Source: Trissonchulus latispiculum
Lineage: Eukaryota > Nematoda > Enoplea > Enoplida > Ironidae
Length of the DNA stretch: 64,000 nt
NCBI GenBank assembly: GCA_030248195.1
Contig: JASAND010012409.1
Span: 32,629 to 96,628, forward strand
Reading direction: 5' to 3'
The position numbers were made by a program, and so were the translations under genes. This document shows, in pieces, positions 34,046 to 45,218 of the stretch. The notes under the pieces are model-generated. The model did no database searches. It had not been told where the DNA came from and saw only the letters and a program-made list of their open reading frames with translations. Positions within the stretch are counted from its first letter, which is position 1, and each line of letters opens with the position of its first letter.

Positions 34046-35480
34046 TGAGCTCAGCGTTGGAAGTGGGTCGCGGGTACCCGCGGGTACCCGCGGATCGTGG
34101 GTACCCGCGGGTCGACTTTCAGGTCAGTGGGTACCCGCGGGTCAGAGCGGGTCAATGGCCACTTTTGTTCACACCAATTTTACGGTAAATTTTGGGCGAA
34201 TTTTACTAGAAAATTTACAATTTGCAATTAAATTTTCAACTTTTCGCTAGCTTCTGATTGTTTTGTATTTATTACATTATAACTGCTTTTATAATTAAAT
34301 TATTTCGATTCTGCCTGGTATCTCCAGTCAAGCGTAATTCAGTAATATCTTTAGGACACAGCCATTGGTTTATATATTTCATCTCGCAAAAGTCTTGGTT
34401 CTGCATTGACTGACGAATTGAGTTGTGCGAAAATAATGTTGGTAACTTATCGTGCAAACCTAATCTTTCCGAAAAGAGTATGAAGAGGAGCTTCCTGTAA
34501 ATATTTTAAAATGTCAAGCTCGGAATGAGTCGACGTAGTTCGAGGACACGTTTGGACCCATCATTTTACATAAAAACTCCTGCGATAATCACCATGCAGG
34601 TGTAAAGAAATAAATAAGAATGGACCGACATTTTATGAAATTGCTCAAGAAATATGTATAATATATAAATACATATATTTATATATTTATATACATAGGT
34701 TAACGCGGGGGGGGGTTTGGGGGGTCCAAGCCCCCCCTCCCAACCCGGGCAAGGTACAAGTCCTACCGCCGTCGGGGACAAGGGGTAACGGAAAAATGGC
34801 CAAGTGGCAGGTAAAAATAGCCGGAAAAAAATTAGCTTTACACTAAAATGTCAAAAAATTTCCGGCTTCGCCGGAATTTTTTAACAAAAGTGTTTAATTT
34901 TTCAGAAAAATGGGGCAAAATTTTGAAATTTTTTCAAAAAAATTGAAGGTTTCTTGCAAATTTAAATAAAATTAGCGTTTATTTTTCGAAAAATTTTACA
35001 AATTTATTTTTGAGGTACAAGCCCCCCTAAAATTTTTGTTCAAGGTACAAGCCCCCGCAAAATTTTTTGGGGACAAGCCCCCCCCAGGACCCGACCCCAT
35101 GTTAATGTATGTTTTTATATATATTTTTTATCTTCAAAAAATTGCATAAATACTGAATTCTACTGGCTGACCGAGATCCCAGCGCGTCTAACTTGCAGTA
35201 GCATGGGCATAGAATGCTCAGATCTAGCAAAAACTAAAACGAAAGCTAGTGCAGATAACTTTGAACTCGCCAAATTTAAATTTAAAACTACTAATACTTC
35301 GCTATGCAGACGTTAAAAGCGAAAATTTTGCTTGATCCATACTATACGGTACTTAAATACACGAAAATGTCCAAATTAAAGAAGCGGGTCGAGTGGGTTG
35401 ACAAAAACCCAGTGGGTCGCGGGTCGTGGGTCGCGGGTCAAGGTCCGCGGGTCGCGGGTACCCGAGGGTCTCGAAATTAC
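34046..35480. mobile_element. Element with GGGTACCCGC-type terminal repeats
   Basis: Tandem GGGTACCCGCGGGT units (34066-34150) and GGGTCGCGGGT units (35385-35470) lie in inverted orientation around AT-rich DNA. Just outside, TTGGAAGTGGGTCG faces CGACCAACTTCCAA. hAT-like subterminal repeats of this kind are common in other genomes. No target duplication was found. It is nested in the gypsy 3' region and itself holds the TTAA element at 34700. Confidence 0.5.
34700..35105. mobile_element. TTAA-flanked element with G/C-run ends
   Basis: TTAA (34700-34703) leads into a G-rich run with GGTCC. The other end is GGACCCGACCCCATG then TTAA (35102-35105). It contains TTCCGGCTTCGCCGGAA and AT-rich DNA. 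A diverged inverted copy is at 11588-12070. Confidence 0.6.
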
Positions 35481-35799
35481 GACCAACTTCCAATTCTGCG
35501 TGAGCTGGTCAAATACAGACAGTACAGAGCAATGATGCTACTAGTACAATACGGTATAACTGATAACTGTAAGTCATAAGCTCAAGACTAAATTAGTCAA
35601 AACTAACAAGTGTGGAAGAAACACAGAAAAACAAATGATTAAATACGACATATTACAAGATTAAGCATATACTAGGCACTACGAAGCACTAAACAATCAA
35701 AAATTAAAGCATAAAGAATGACAAAACGTATACGTACGTAGTTAACAAAATACACGCATTAAATTAGAACCGTAGTATTAAACTGGGATTGTATGTAAC

Positions 35800-37029
35800 T
35801 TAAGGGGGGGGGGTCGCGATTTTTCGACCATCTCCGATTTTTCTAATTTTTACATATTTTGTAGTCCTTATGGGTCCGCAAGACAAGACAAGTGCGTTTG
35901 TTGCAAAACTTTTCCTATCATTCACAATAGCCCTCCAAAGGTGACCCAGACATGTGTTAAACATAAGGAAATGAAAAAGTTAGGAAAATTTTTCTGCTAC
36001 CAAAAGTTTGAGCGCTGTGTAAGAGCAAATCGGCTACCACGCGGTGTCAACTTAATTTGGACTAGGTAAAATGCTAATATCTATACGAGATTATTTTCCG
36101 TAGGGTTGCTGATTTCATACGAATTTTCAAAGTCCGGATAAGTCGATTTTTGCTCAATATCGCTCTACGAGTGTGTAAGTCAGTGGACCTTTTGTCCTGT
36201 CCTGAACTAACCCTTTGATGTAGAGACTTCGCGTTTAGATATTAGCACAGTATATTGTTAGAGCTTTATTTTGCATATAATCAATCCTTATCAAGCTTTT
36301 TCAGTAGCTCACAGTTTTGGTAGCAGAAATTCCATTTTTGCTCAAAAATCGTCATTTTTCGATAATTTCTTGTTTGCTGCTTCATAAGTCAGTCAAATCT
36401 TAAGGTAACTCAATAAAATTTGGCATGCTAATAGGCTGGCATAAAACCTACTTGTATGTAAAGTTTCATGCCAATAGCCTGTGTTTATCTCTGGTGATAT
36501 ACTACGATAGCATGGCGGACACCTATGGGCAAAAAATGTCAAATTTTCAACTTTTTCAAATATAGCCATATTTTATATCAAATTAAAGCTCTCGATGTCC
36601 TGAACATTTTATCTTCTTGCACCAAGTCTCTACAAAGCAGTATGAGAAAGTTAGAGCGAGTTAAAGTTTGAAGCAAATGACAGTCGGAATAAGCTTTACC
36701 AAATCGTCCAAACGCCGTGTCTCGCTCGTTGCTTGGCTTGCCACTGCAATGTATGCGGTAATAAACACTTACAGGTAAAGGCTTTAAATTGATGTATTTG
36801 TCATGCCGCAGTCTCTTGTCATCCCACTTGTACGCGACTTCGAAGCCCTTAGCGAGGCATACTAACGTAAATACTAAATTGTAGGGGTTTGAACTGCAAT
36901 ATCTCTAAACTGGATTGACCCTGGACTCTAAACATTTGTCTTGTTTTTGGGCACATATGGGGGTATATAATACCCAAAAATGAGCTAAATCGGTGACTAT
37001 AAAATTTGGTACCTGGCGACCCCCCTTAA
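35800..37029. mobile_element. TTAA-flanked non-autonomous element with poly-G ends
   Basis: TTAA then a run of ten G and TCGCGA on the left; GGCGACCCCCC then TTAA (37026-37029) on the right. No coding frame of note. Nested in the gypsy 3' region; related at its left end to 31367-33279. Confidence 0.75.
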
Positions 37030-38115
37030 TATGAAAATACAGCAGACTTTCCAAAAGTAACTCATGGAAAAGAGGAGTTACCCTCCTTTGGAATGTATAG
37101 TCAAACGAGTGTGTTAATAAGTGTTAACAAAGAAAATAAGTTGAACTTTCAGATAAAATATTAATTAAATTTAAATGTTTAAACCAAGCTGAGCTAGGGT
37201 TTATCAGGCCGTCGCTCAACAAGGCAACTTCCTATGATAATAATCATAATAATAAAATAACCATAGAAAATACACTCCGTTAGGTGGAGGTCCTATGGGA
37301 AGAAAAACCCAACCTCCCTAGGTTAAATTTTTGCATTTTCATATGACGAGAACGTCACTGGGTTTTTCGACAATAAAAGGCATACATATATATGGCAGTC
37401 ATAGTAAAGGCAGTATGGAATGATTCCTCAAAAGTAAAGCACTGTACATATTATGACTTAATAAAATTGACATATAAAACTAGTAGAAAAATTTGGATTA
37501 ACATATGACATATTTATGACAAAAACACAGGTTCACAAAAACTGACTATACTAAATGCAAAGTTCGTAAACTAACAAAACAAAATAATACCAGTTCGTAT
37601 AAACTACTAAACACAGAGGTTACAGGTTCGCAAATTAAGTAAGCAACGAGATTAAATATAGATTCAAAGAAAATTAAGCGAAAACGTACATACACAAAAT
37701 TTAAGTACACATTGCACATCACAGAGATTCGGCTCTTAGGTATCAATTATTACCATTCAAAACAAAACAAGAAAAGAAACCAGATTCCAAATTATAGACA
37801 CCAGATTCGTAAGGTAAAATTCAAAATAACATATTCAATTAAGCAAAAACAGTGTCACTATCACAAAAACAACAGCTAAAACACAGATCTATGCGGTGAT
37901 CAGGATCCGAAGATCGATGGAAATAATGTCTAGTCCAGGTTCCAGCATCGGATGAACCGTCATCATGGTGGGCGACATGGGTCAAGTCCAATCTGATGCC
38001 AGAAAAAGTCACAATCAGGAGGGCTTACAACCAGGAAAGATGACTTTCCAGACTGCAAAAGTCATAGCTGAAGGAATGAACGGATCATGGGTCATGAGGC
38101 TCGATGACGACGCAC
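37030..38115. other. Gypsy 3' untranslated region
   Basis: AT-rich DNA between the unknown ORF and nested elements. No supportable coding frame. Confidence 0.5.
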
Positions 38116-41100
38116 TCAGTATTCCCGCATGATCAGCTCTGTGGATCTATGGTGGTCACTTGGATGGGGTTCCAAGGGGTTCCAAATGGTCAGGGCAAAG
38201 CATGGGTGGAAGATGTTCTTCTCCTGGCCCGGCGGAGCACACCCGGTGATATGGACACCGGTCCAAGTCGGAGGCATGTCGATCGGTTGCTTCCGAAGGG
38301 CCGCCGCTGCGTCCTGTCGAAAGAACGCAGGCGCGGGCTGACCTCGGTTATAGCGCTCGGGCGCCGCATCAATGCGCTTTCGAACGACGTCGAGGTAGGC
38401 TTCAAGTCGAGCGCCGGACAAGGGGACACGGTTGAACCTGTCCTCCCACAACTCATCAGGTCCCGCCTGCATAAACCAAAGGCCCACTTCGGTATACAGG
38501 GACCCTTGGATATTTTGCCCATTCCAACTGGTCGGGTTGAACAGGAAGTTGTACTTCCCGTCGAAAGTCAGATCGTCGGGTGTGAAACGACGGGGAACCC
38601 GAACACCAAGACCCCACCAAGAGTCCGCGGAAGCCTTCCCGTAATAACTACCGATGGTCTGGACCAGGAATTCCTGCATCACCACTGACTGATAGAAAGT
38701 GTGGAAAATGATCAGCCGCTGGGTGAGCTGATCTGGACCCGACTGCCATCGCTCGATGCGACAAGCGGGCAGTGCAGCGATGGCTTGATTAGTGCTACGC
38801 TTGATAGCAAAGCCATCCTGATTGGGATGCTCCCTCACCAGGTCCATGACGACGTCAGATTGGCAGCACCAGCCTTTGCGCCCCTGATACAGGTGCTCCT
38901 TGGTCCGAAACCCTTGATTCTCTAGTTGCTCCACCGGCAACGACACATACGCAGGTGACTGTGCATGATAAGAGAAGGCATACTCCGGCCCCAGGTAGAA
39001 GCACAGGAAATAGCCTTCGTCGACATTCGTGATGCCCTCAACGTTGGGCCGATGATATCCGAGCATGGCCTGTCGGACCGTCATGCATCGGGTTCGTAGA
39101 CGACGGGCGTGCATGTGGGTCACATAGAAATGCTAGGACTCGTACCGTCGAATCAGGTGCGGGTACCGGAAGAGTTCGGGCAACAAAGCTGCCATGGCCA
39201 GGCAATTGGCCCATCGTGCGTTCGCCGACACGCGGTTTACGGGGAAGCCTTTGAACAGCTTCCCGTGACGATCACGATAGTCCTTGATGACCAACCGCGA
39301 GTGCCAAACAGTCTTACCAGCGGTCTGTTCAGACTCCGGGTTTGCCGTCATGTGATTCGTTAGATGGCTGTCGCGGGCGCACATCTTCTGCCAGATGCTG
39401 TCCATAAAGTCCGATGGAAACCGTTGGGACACGTGGGCGTTCTCCTGCATTCATTTCAGGACCTCGTCACAAAACAGAGCCACCCACGGATGCAGTTTCT
39501 TCTCAGACGTTTCTCCAGAGACGTTATGAGGGATCCACTTAAGATTGTTATCCCGACAATAGATGATCGGATCGTCGGGCCAACGGTCCATTTTGATCTG
39601 TGCGACTTCGGCCGGTGTGGGTTGCTCGATCTTGAATTCCTCATAAATCGGGTTCTTAGTTCGCCGAGAAACCGTACGAGCAATGTCCCGATTAAGCATG
39701 TCGCAGAGGACATTGACCAAGTAAACCCGAAATAGAGGGAAAAGTGTCTCTCGTATAGTTATCGTGATACTCGGGCGGGAGTTCCCGAATCGCAGAATTC
39801 CGACCTTCAGGCTTCTTGATCGTTTTCACTCGTGGCACGCGATAAGTCGGCGACTTCGGTCGTGACCGGCTTAACGCGTCTGCCGCTAGGCGTTTGTCAC
39901 GATCATGACGAGACTGGGTTTGACGTTGAATCTTCGGATAGGCTGGAGGTCGACGATCATCGCGACGGTCGCGAGATTCATGCCGACGTTCAGTCGAGCG
40001 ATGACGCTCTTCTGAATGACGATCCCGTGATGGTTACCGATGACGGTCCTGGTCACGACGACGAGCTGATGGTGATCGTTCACGGGCTGGTTGACGCTCG
40101 TGATGGCTCGTTGACGGACGCTGGCCACGGTCATCGCGAGATTCCGGCCGTTGGCCACGAGACGCTCGTGACGCTGGACGGGAATCCCGACGACGGGATG
40201 ACGAACGCCGACGATGACGATCAGTCGATTGTTAACGACGGTGTGACCGCGGATAATCACGATCACGAGGTTTGATGGATGGGGGAGGGCGAGATGCCTC
40301 TGGACGGGGCGATCGCTGTGAACGTGATGTTGATGGTTGAGTGTCCCGTTGACCGCGATAAACGGCCTCCCACTGGTCATGGGCCAGAGAATCCAGAGGT
40401 GGTTCCTCCAGAGGGACATAGGCCACCCGACCAGGTGTACCCGAGCGTTGACGAAGGCTCACGGGAGTTGATCGAGTAGTGATAGCGGTTGCCGTTGATG
40501 AATCCGAATCGGATCCGAAAGGACGAAAGCCGCGACCTCGTCCTGAACCCGAAACACCGCCGAAAACATCTGACTGAGAGGCAGACGCACCGGGTCTGGC
40601 TGCCTCCGCTCCAACCAACGGGGATTTTGGTGTTGACCTGGCGATGACGCCGGTCGCTTCGCCCTGGGATGACTCGACACGACGGAGTTTCGAGCCGAAT
40701 AGTGTCGCGGGGACCGTAATTCTCAAGACGAACGCAGGGCCACGATTTACTTAAAGTTGGTTAGCTGGAACTTTCACAGCTAAGAAATAACAGCTGTTAT
40801 TTTGGGCTGTTGCTTGCTACGATAGTCAACAATAACAAGGACTGACAGCTGACAAATTCTGCATCTGAAGTGAAGATTCAATTGCACCAACTGTTATTGT
40901 TGACTATCCTAGCAAGCAACAACCCAAAATAACAGTTGTTATTTCTTAGCTGTGAAAGTTCCAGCTAACCAACTTTAAGTAAAGCGTGGTCCGTAAATAT
41001 CGTAAGTAAATCGAGAATTTTGACCGACGTACAGGTGTGGACGGGACCGCCGTTCCCATCAAAGTCCGGATGACGGATGGACCCATCATCACATCACCAG

Positions 41101-42286
41101 TTGGGCGGGGCTCGGGAAGCACAAAACCGGACGGGTCCGGAGCCAGTTGGGTCATGGCCGATAGTCCGATGTCGAAATGGCCAGGCCGTTTGCAAAGTCC
41201 CTCATGCTCCCGCATGACCACGACCGGATTGAGCCCCGGCAGTTCCGCCAACTGCATCACCTGCATGAGCTCCGATTTCTGCTCCTTTTCCAGGAACATC
41301 GGGCCCATGAGCTGAGAAAAGTTAGTGTCCCCGACACCCAAAGAGTTCAAGGTGTTAATATAGGGCAGGATCCATGGGCCATAGCACCACCGTCCCGTTT
41401 CCGATACAGGATGACCAGGTCGGACCACCGCAAAGGAGGGCCCGAGCCATCCGTGGGGACCTCTCGATAAACCTCCCGGAACACCGGGTTACCCTGATCC
41501 ACCATCCTGAAGAAGGTTTCAGGATCATACCCTGGCATTTCGGGGTCCGTTTGATTATCCACGTTTGATAGTCAGCATCCGTCGGCAGTCCATTTGACGG
41601 TCATGAAGAACCTGCGAGGCCGTAGTCTTTCCAGGGGTGAACATTTTAGCCTGGGCAAGTGGGCCTATCCCCAATTCTGCTTCCTGGTTGATCTTCGGCC
41701 AAAGGTTTGGCGAGAAGGTGCACTGTGCACTCCTCAGATAGATCACTTGGATCCATTCACCAGAGGGCAAGGCATTTGCGACCTTGACCAAGTAGGCATA
41801 GATGGCCAAAATACCAGCGAGAGCGTACCTAGCTTCCTCTTCGCTAGGCCAGACCGTACATCCCCGAAAGTCCACTGGTCGCAGTCCTTTAGGAGATGGG
41901 GATGGGGCTTCCGGTTGGCCTCCCAGACGTGATGACACGCTTTAACCACCCGTGCCCATCCGATTTTCGTCCGAGGCGACCACGGCACTGTACGAGTCCG
42001 AGTCCTGGATTGAGACGGGATCCAATTGTTCGAACAGTTCCGATAAAAGGCTCGCTGACGATGCAGGCACCTGGAAGGTCTCGGACACACAGGGGGGGGG
42101 ACCACTGGATGCTGTCCCATGGGGTGGTCAGATCCCAATTCCTCGACCACGGATTTGGGCTCCTCTGGAGGGGAAACTGCTCCAAATCCTCGGTGTCCGG
42201 CGCGTGGTCTTGGGCTGAACCCTCACCAACCATGGGATTGTGTCCGCTTTTCTGCTGTTTCCTGAACTGACGGTGCATGGTGACTT
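38116..42286 (-). CDS. Large unrecognised ORF downstream of gypsy integrase (broken)
   Basis: Successive minus-strand frames encode a protein of roughly 1,300 residues. The likely start is MHRQFRKQQKSGH at 42286, just after an acceptor-like CTGGAG. The last 1.6 kb (39720-38116) is a single frame with only two in-frame stops. In order there is a Pro/Ser-rich N-part, a middle part (MPGYDPETFF and later QVMQLAELPGLNP), an Arg/Ser/Asp-rich low-complexity linker (about 39900-40450) and a Trp/Tyr-rich C-part (YFLCFYLGPEYAF, SWWGLGVRVPRRF). I see no signal peptide or membrane segment, so a classical envelope is unlikely. I do not recognise the family. Frameshifts and a nested MITE at 40738-40990 disable this copy. 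Confidence 0.65.
39880..40270 (-). repeat. Arg/Ser/Asp-rich low-complexity coding tract
   Basis: CGTCACGATGACC-type words encode an RS/RD-rich segment (for example RRRSSSRRRDSRP) within the unknown ORF. The opposite strand is also open for 147 codons (Asp/His-rich), as expected from the skewed composition rather than a second gene. Confidence 0.65.
40738..40990. mobile_element. Foldback MITE inserted in the gypsy ORF
   Basis: The arms of about 95 bp run inward from CCACGATTTACTTAAAG and CTTTAAGTAAAGCGTGG. They include AGCTGGAACTTTCACAGCTA and its inverse. About 250 bp in all, non-coding. It interrupts the reading frame of the unknown ORF. Confidence 0.85.
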
Positions 42287-42289
42287 CTC

Positions 42290-43012
42290 CAGATATAGGC
42301 GCAAAATACAGAATTAATTTGACCCAGATGTTAACTATACTACTACCAGCTGAAACAAGAAGCAAAAAGGTGTAGGTTCAACACGCAACAAATAACTCAA
42401 ATTTTGCGGTAAGGAACCACCCACCCAATTAATAGGGAAAATTTTGTATTGAGATAAAAACTAAAGTAATTAAATTCTTAGGAAAAGTTTAAATTCGGGG
42501 ATTAATTGGAAATTAGAATTAAAAGAAATCTTAAAGAATTGTTGAAAGAAGTAATGAATCAAAACCCTCCCAACAATTAAAAATTAACCCCCACAAAAAG
42601 AAAAACTTGACCCAAAAAATGCAAAAACACAAAAATTTTATCCCCCCAGTGATGTTCATGGTACGTTGGCGTGACCGGCCTACAGAGTGGGCGCCCAAGA
42701 GGGCCAGTGCACACACATACGATAACCTTTATGAATGTTATAAGGTAGCTAATCTCACAACAAACATACGTATATGACCAACATACATTCCCTACAAAAC
42801 ATCACCGGTATACCGTCCAAATTTCCCATGATGGTTTTAACCACAGCATGTTAATTTTTATCCTGACCAACCTGGAGGTAGGATGAGCTACCCTTCTTGG
42901 ACTTAACCAAGGCTTAATGTAACGGATGGGTTGGAACTTTGTCTGGCCGTTCGTGATATGGCTTGATCTTCTCGATGTGAACCACATCCGGCTTGTCCTG
43001 CGTTCCAACTTT
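42290..43012. other. Non-coding spacer between integrase and the downstream ORF
   Basis: AT-rich and without coding frames, unlike the GC-rich ORFs on either side. It may serve as intron or leader for a subgenomic message of the downstream ORF. Confidence 0.45.
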
Positions 43013-44133
43013 CTAAATTCGGAAGTTGACTTCCGACATCTTCTCCATTATCCGGTAAGGTCCTTCCCATTTTGGTCTCATCTTGGCAGACATACCGGAA
43101 GGAGTTACCTCTGTAACTTTGCGCATCACCAGCATCCCGCGCTTGTAGTGGACCTCCCTGACCTTTTTGGCGAAATTTCTTCTATTCTTCAGCGCTGACG
43201 CTTCCAACGATTCACGAGCAGCCTTCCAAGCTCGCTCCAACCGGAACAGATGGGATTGTGAGTAAGAATCATAATTCTCCACTACCTCATCACTTCTACC
43301 ATCGAAGAAATGATCCAGAGGCAACCAGATGTCATGTCCGGTCATCAGGAAATGAGGCGTGTCACACACTGAACTATGAACCGAATTCCTATATGCGCAA
43401 AGCGCCCAGTTCACATAGTCGTCCCAATCCGTTTGGTAGATATCCGCATACTTCATGAAAATGGTCCGGAGAGTCTTATTCATTTTTCCCACCACTCCAT
43501 TAGCCTGCAGATGGTAAGCCGTTGTCCGCTGAAGTTTAGATCCACTAAGCTCGGACAATTTCGTGGGCAGCTTTGACATGAAATTTGGTCCACGGTCCGA
43601 CAGCAAATGCACTGGAACTCCCCAACGAGCGACGAATCCATTGAAGTAGTAGTAGGCCGTCGTTTCTGCCTTTTCGTCGGGCATCGCAAATGCCTCTGCA
43701 TATTGTGTAAAATGGTCGATGACGACCAAAATGCAGGTATTGCCTCGAAGGGTCCGGTTCTTCGTGCAATGCATCACATCCAGACTGACCAAATCCAGAG
43801 GTCTGTTGGCACGGACTTCATTTTGCAATCCAGCTGAGGCCTGACCGGGCCTTTATTGAACTTTGCACAGACCTTGCAAGTTCTGATAAAGTCAGCGAGG
43901 TCCTGTGCCATGGGCGGCCAATAATACCGCGGCATGAGGCTCGCGTAGCAAGCTTTATGGCTGCGATGACCACCAACCATGAAGCTCGTGTGTACTTTTT
44001 CCATGATCACCTCGCGGTAATCGTAAGGCACGGCGATCGATTTTTTTACAGCCACCTCACCCCAGTCGGTTCGCCGGTTAGGGGTAGTGTCAGCGATTTT
44101 TGAATTTTGTCTGGGGTGTGGGGTAGCTGACAC
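43013..44133 (-). pseudogene. Gypsy integrase (zinc finger and DDE core), damaged
   Basis: 44133-43774 gives the H-H-C-C finger (VGGHRSHKACY, then CKVCAKF). 43828-43013 gives the core (LVSLDVMH, LLSDRGPNF) and the basic tail ending near PKWEGPYRI. The two parts lie in different frames. In the third catalytic motif the family pattern N-G-x-x-E is replaced by NGVVGKMN, so the glutamate is lost. Confidence 0.85.
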
Positions 44134-44152
44134 TGAACAACTGCCGCAGCAA

Positions 44153-45218
44153 TTATCCGAGGTGTTCTACAAGGCTATCAGTACGTCCATTACTTTCACC
44201 GTAATGGAGGTCCTGTGGTAGCTCCACCAGCAGGCGGCCACCCCTTGACAATCTCGGTAAATTGCCCAGGGGGGATATGCAGGGTTTCCCCTGTGGTATC
44301 ACTAGTTGCGGCCCCGTTTCGGAGCCGGAGTATGAGCTTAGATCAAAGTTGATCAGATGCTCACCACGGATCCGTAGGATCCAAACTTTCGTGTTGTCGG
44401 CCGATATGATGCAGAAAGTACATCCTCCTTCCTTTCTGATCAGCCTGTGCAAACGCGTAGGTTGTTTTCTGATTACAAGCATTATTCTTCATTTTGCATC
44501 TAACTCAAAGGATCAATATCTGCTTTCAAGCTGTGTTTTATGGTTTAGACAAACTTCTACACGGGCATATCTGGAGAAGCAGGGATGGACACAGAAAGAC
44601 CTTTTCCACTGTCCATGCCCATCCCTGGTCCGTGCCAAACTTCCGAGAATTTCTGAACATCCTAAGCATAATTTATGATAAAATAATGTGACTTAGCTGA
44701 TCCAGCTCCATTTGCACAGATCACTTTGTCTGCGCCTGATAACCCCTGACGCAGGAGGGGGTCCATTGATTCACTCAGTCGAGTAGTCGTGATGATGTTG
44801 GAATCAGATCACAAACGGCGGTTACAAACCACCCCTTAGGTTTGACTATGTTGGCGTTGAAGTCCAGGAGTACGTTCTGCCGAGCTGTCGCAGTTTTTCC
44901 GATGCAGATTCGTTCCCAGCCAAGTTGGCATAAAGATGATCAAACCCAGACACAGAAAACAGGCGGACCAGTAACTGTAAACCGTTTCCTGTGCGAGGTT
45001 GGGATAGTAGCGTTCTCGACAAATGGCAGCGGCTTTCACCGAAAAACTTCAAAACCGTAACCACTAACAGGCCTGGTACTGTCGACACAGTGACAAGGGC
45101 GAAAATCAGCCTTCGACCCGCAAACTTCCTCATTCATATCGGCTATTGCCGAAAGTCCACGGTCAGGAGATAGGAATTAGGAATCAGGATATGGCAGTTG
45201 AAAAGTCTGGTCTACCGG
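44153..45218 (-). other. Unexplained insert between RNase H and integrase
   Basis: In gypsy pol these domains are normally separated by only a short spacer; here there is about 1 kb. Minus-strand frames of 68-109 codons occur (for example KEGGCTFCIISADNTKVW) without a family that I recognise. It may be part of another retroelement. Confidence 0.45.

Noticed and set aside
33954..34250. Two overlapping plus-strand ORFs
   Set aside because: They start in the LTR and run across GGGTACCCGC repeats, with no domain.
38104..38688. 194-codon plus-strand ORF
   Set aside because: Antisense shadow of the GC-rich unknown gypsy ORF. The minus frame has the more protein-like composition and continues the element's gene order.
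38116..39123. Classical envelope gene
   Set aside because: No signal peptide, cleavage site or membrane anchor could be seen in the downstream gypsy ORF.
39832..40275. Asp/His-rich plus-strand ORF (147 codons)
   Set aside because: Antisense of the Arg/Ser-rich tract. Repeat composition keeps both strands open.
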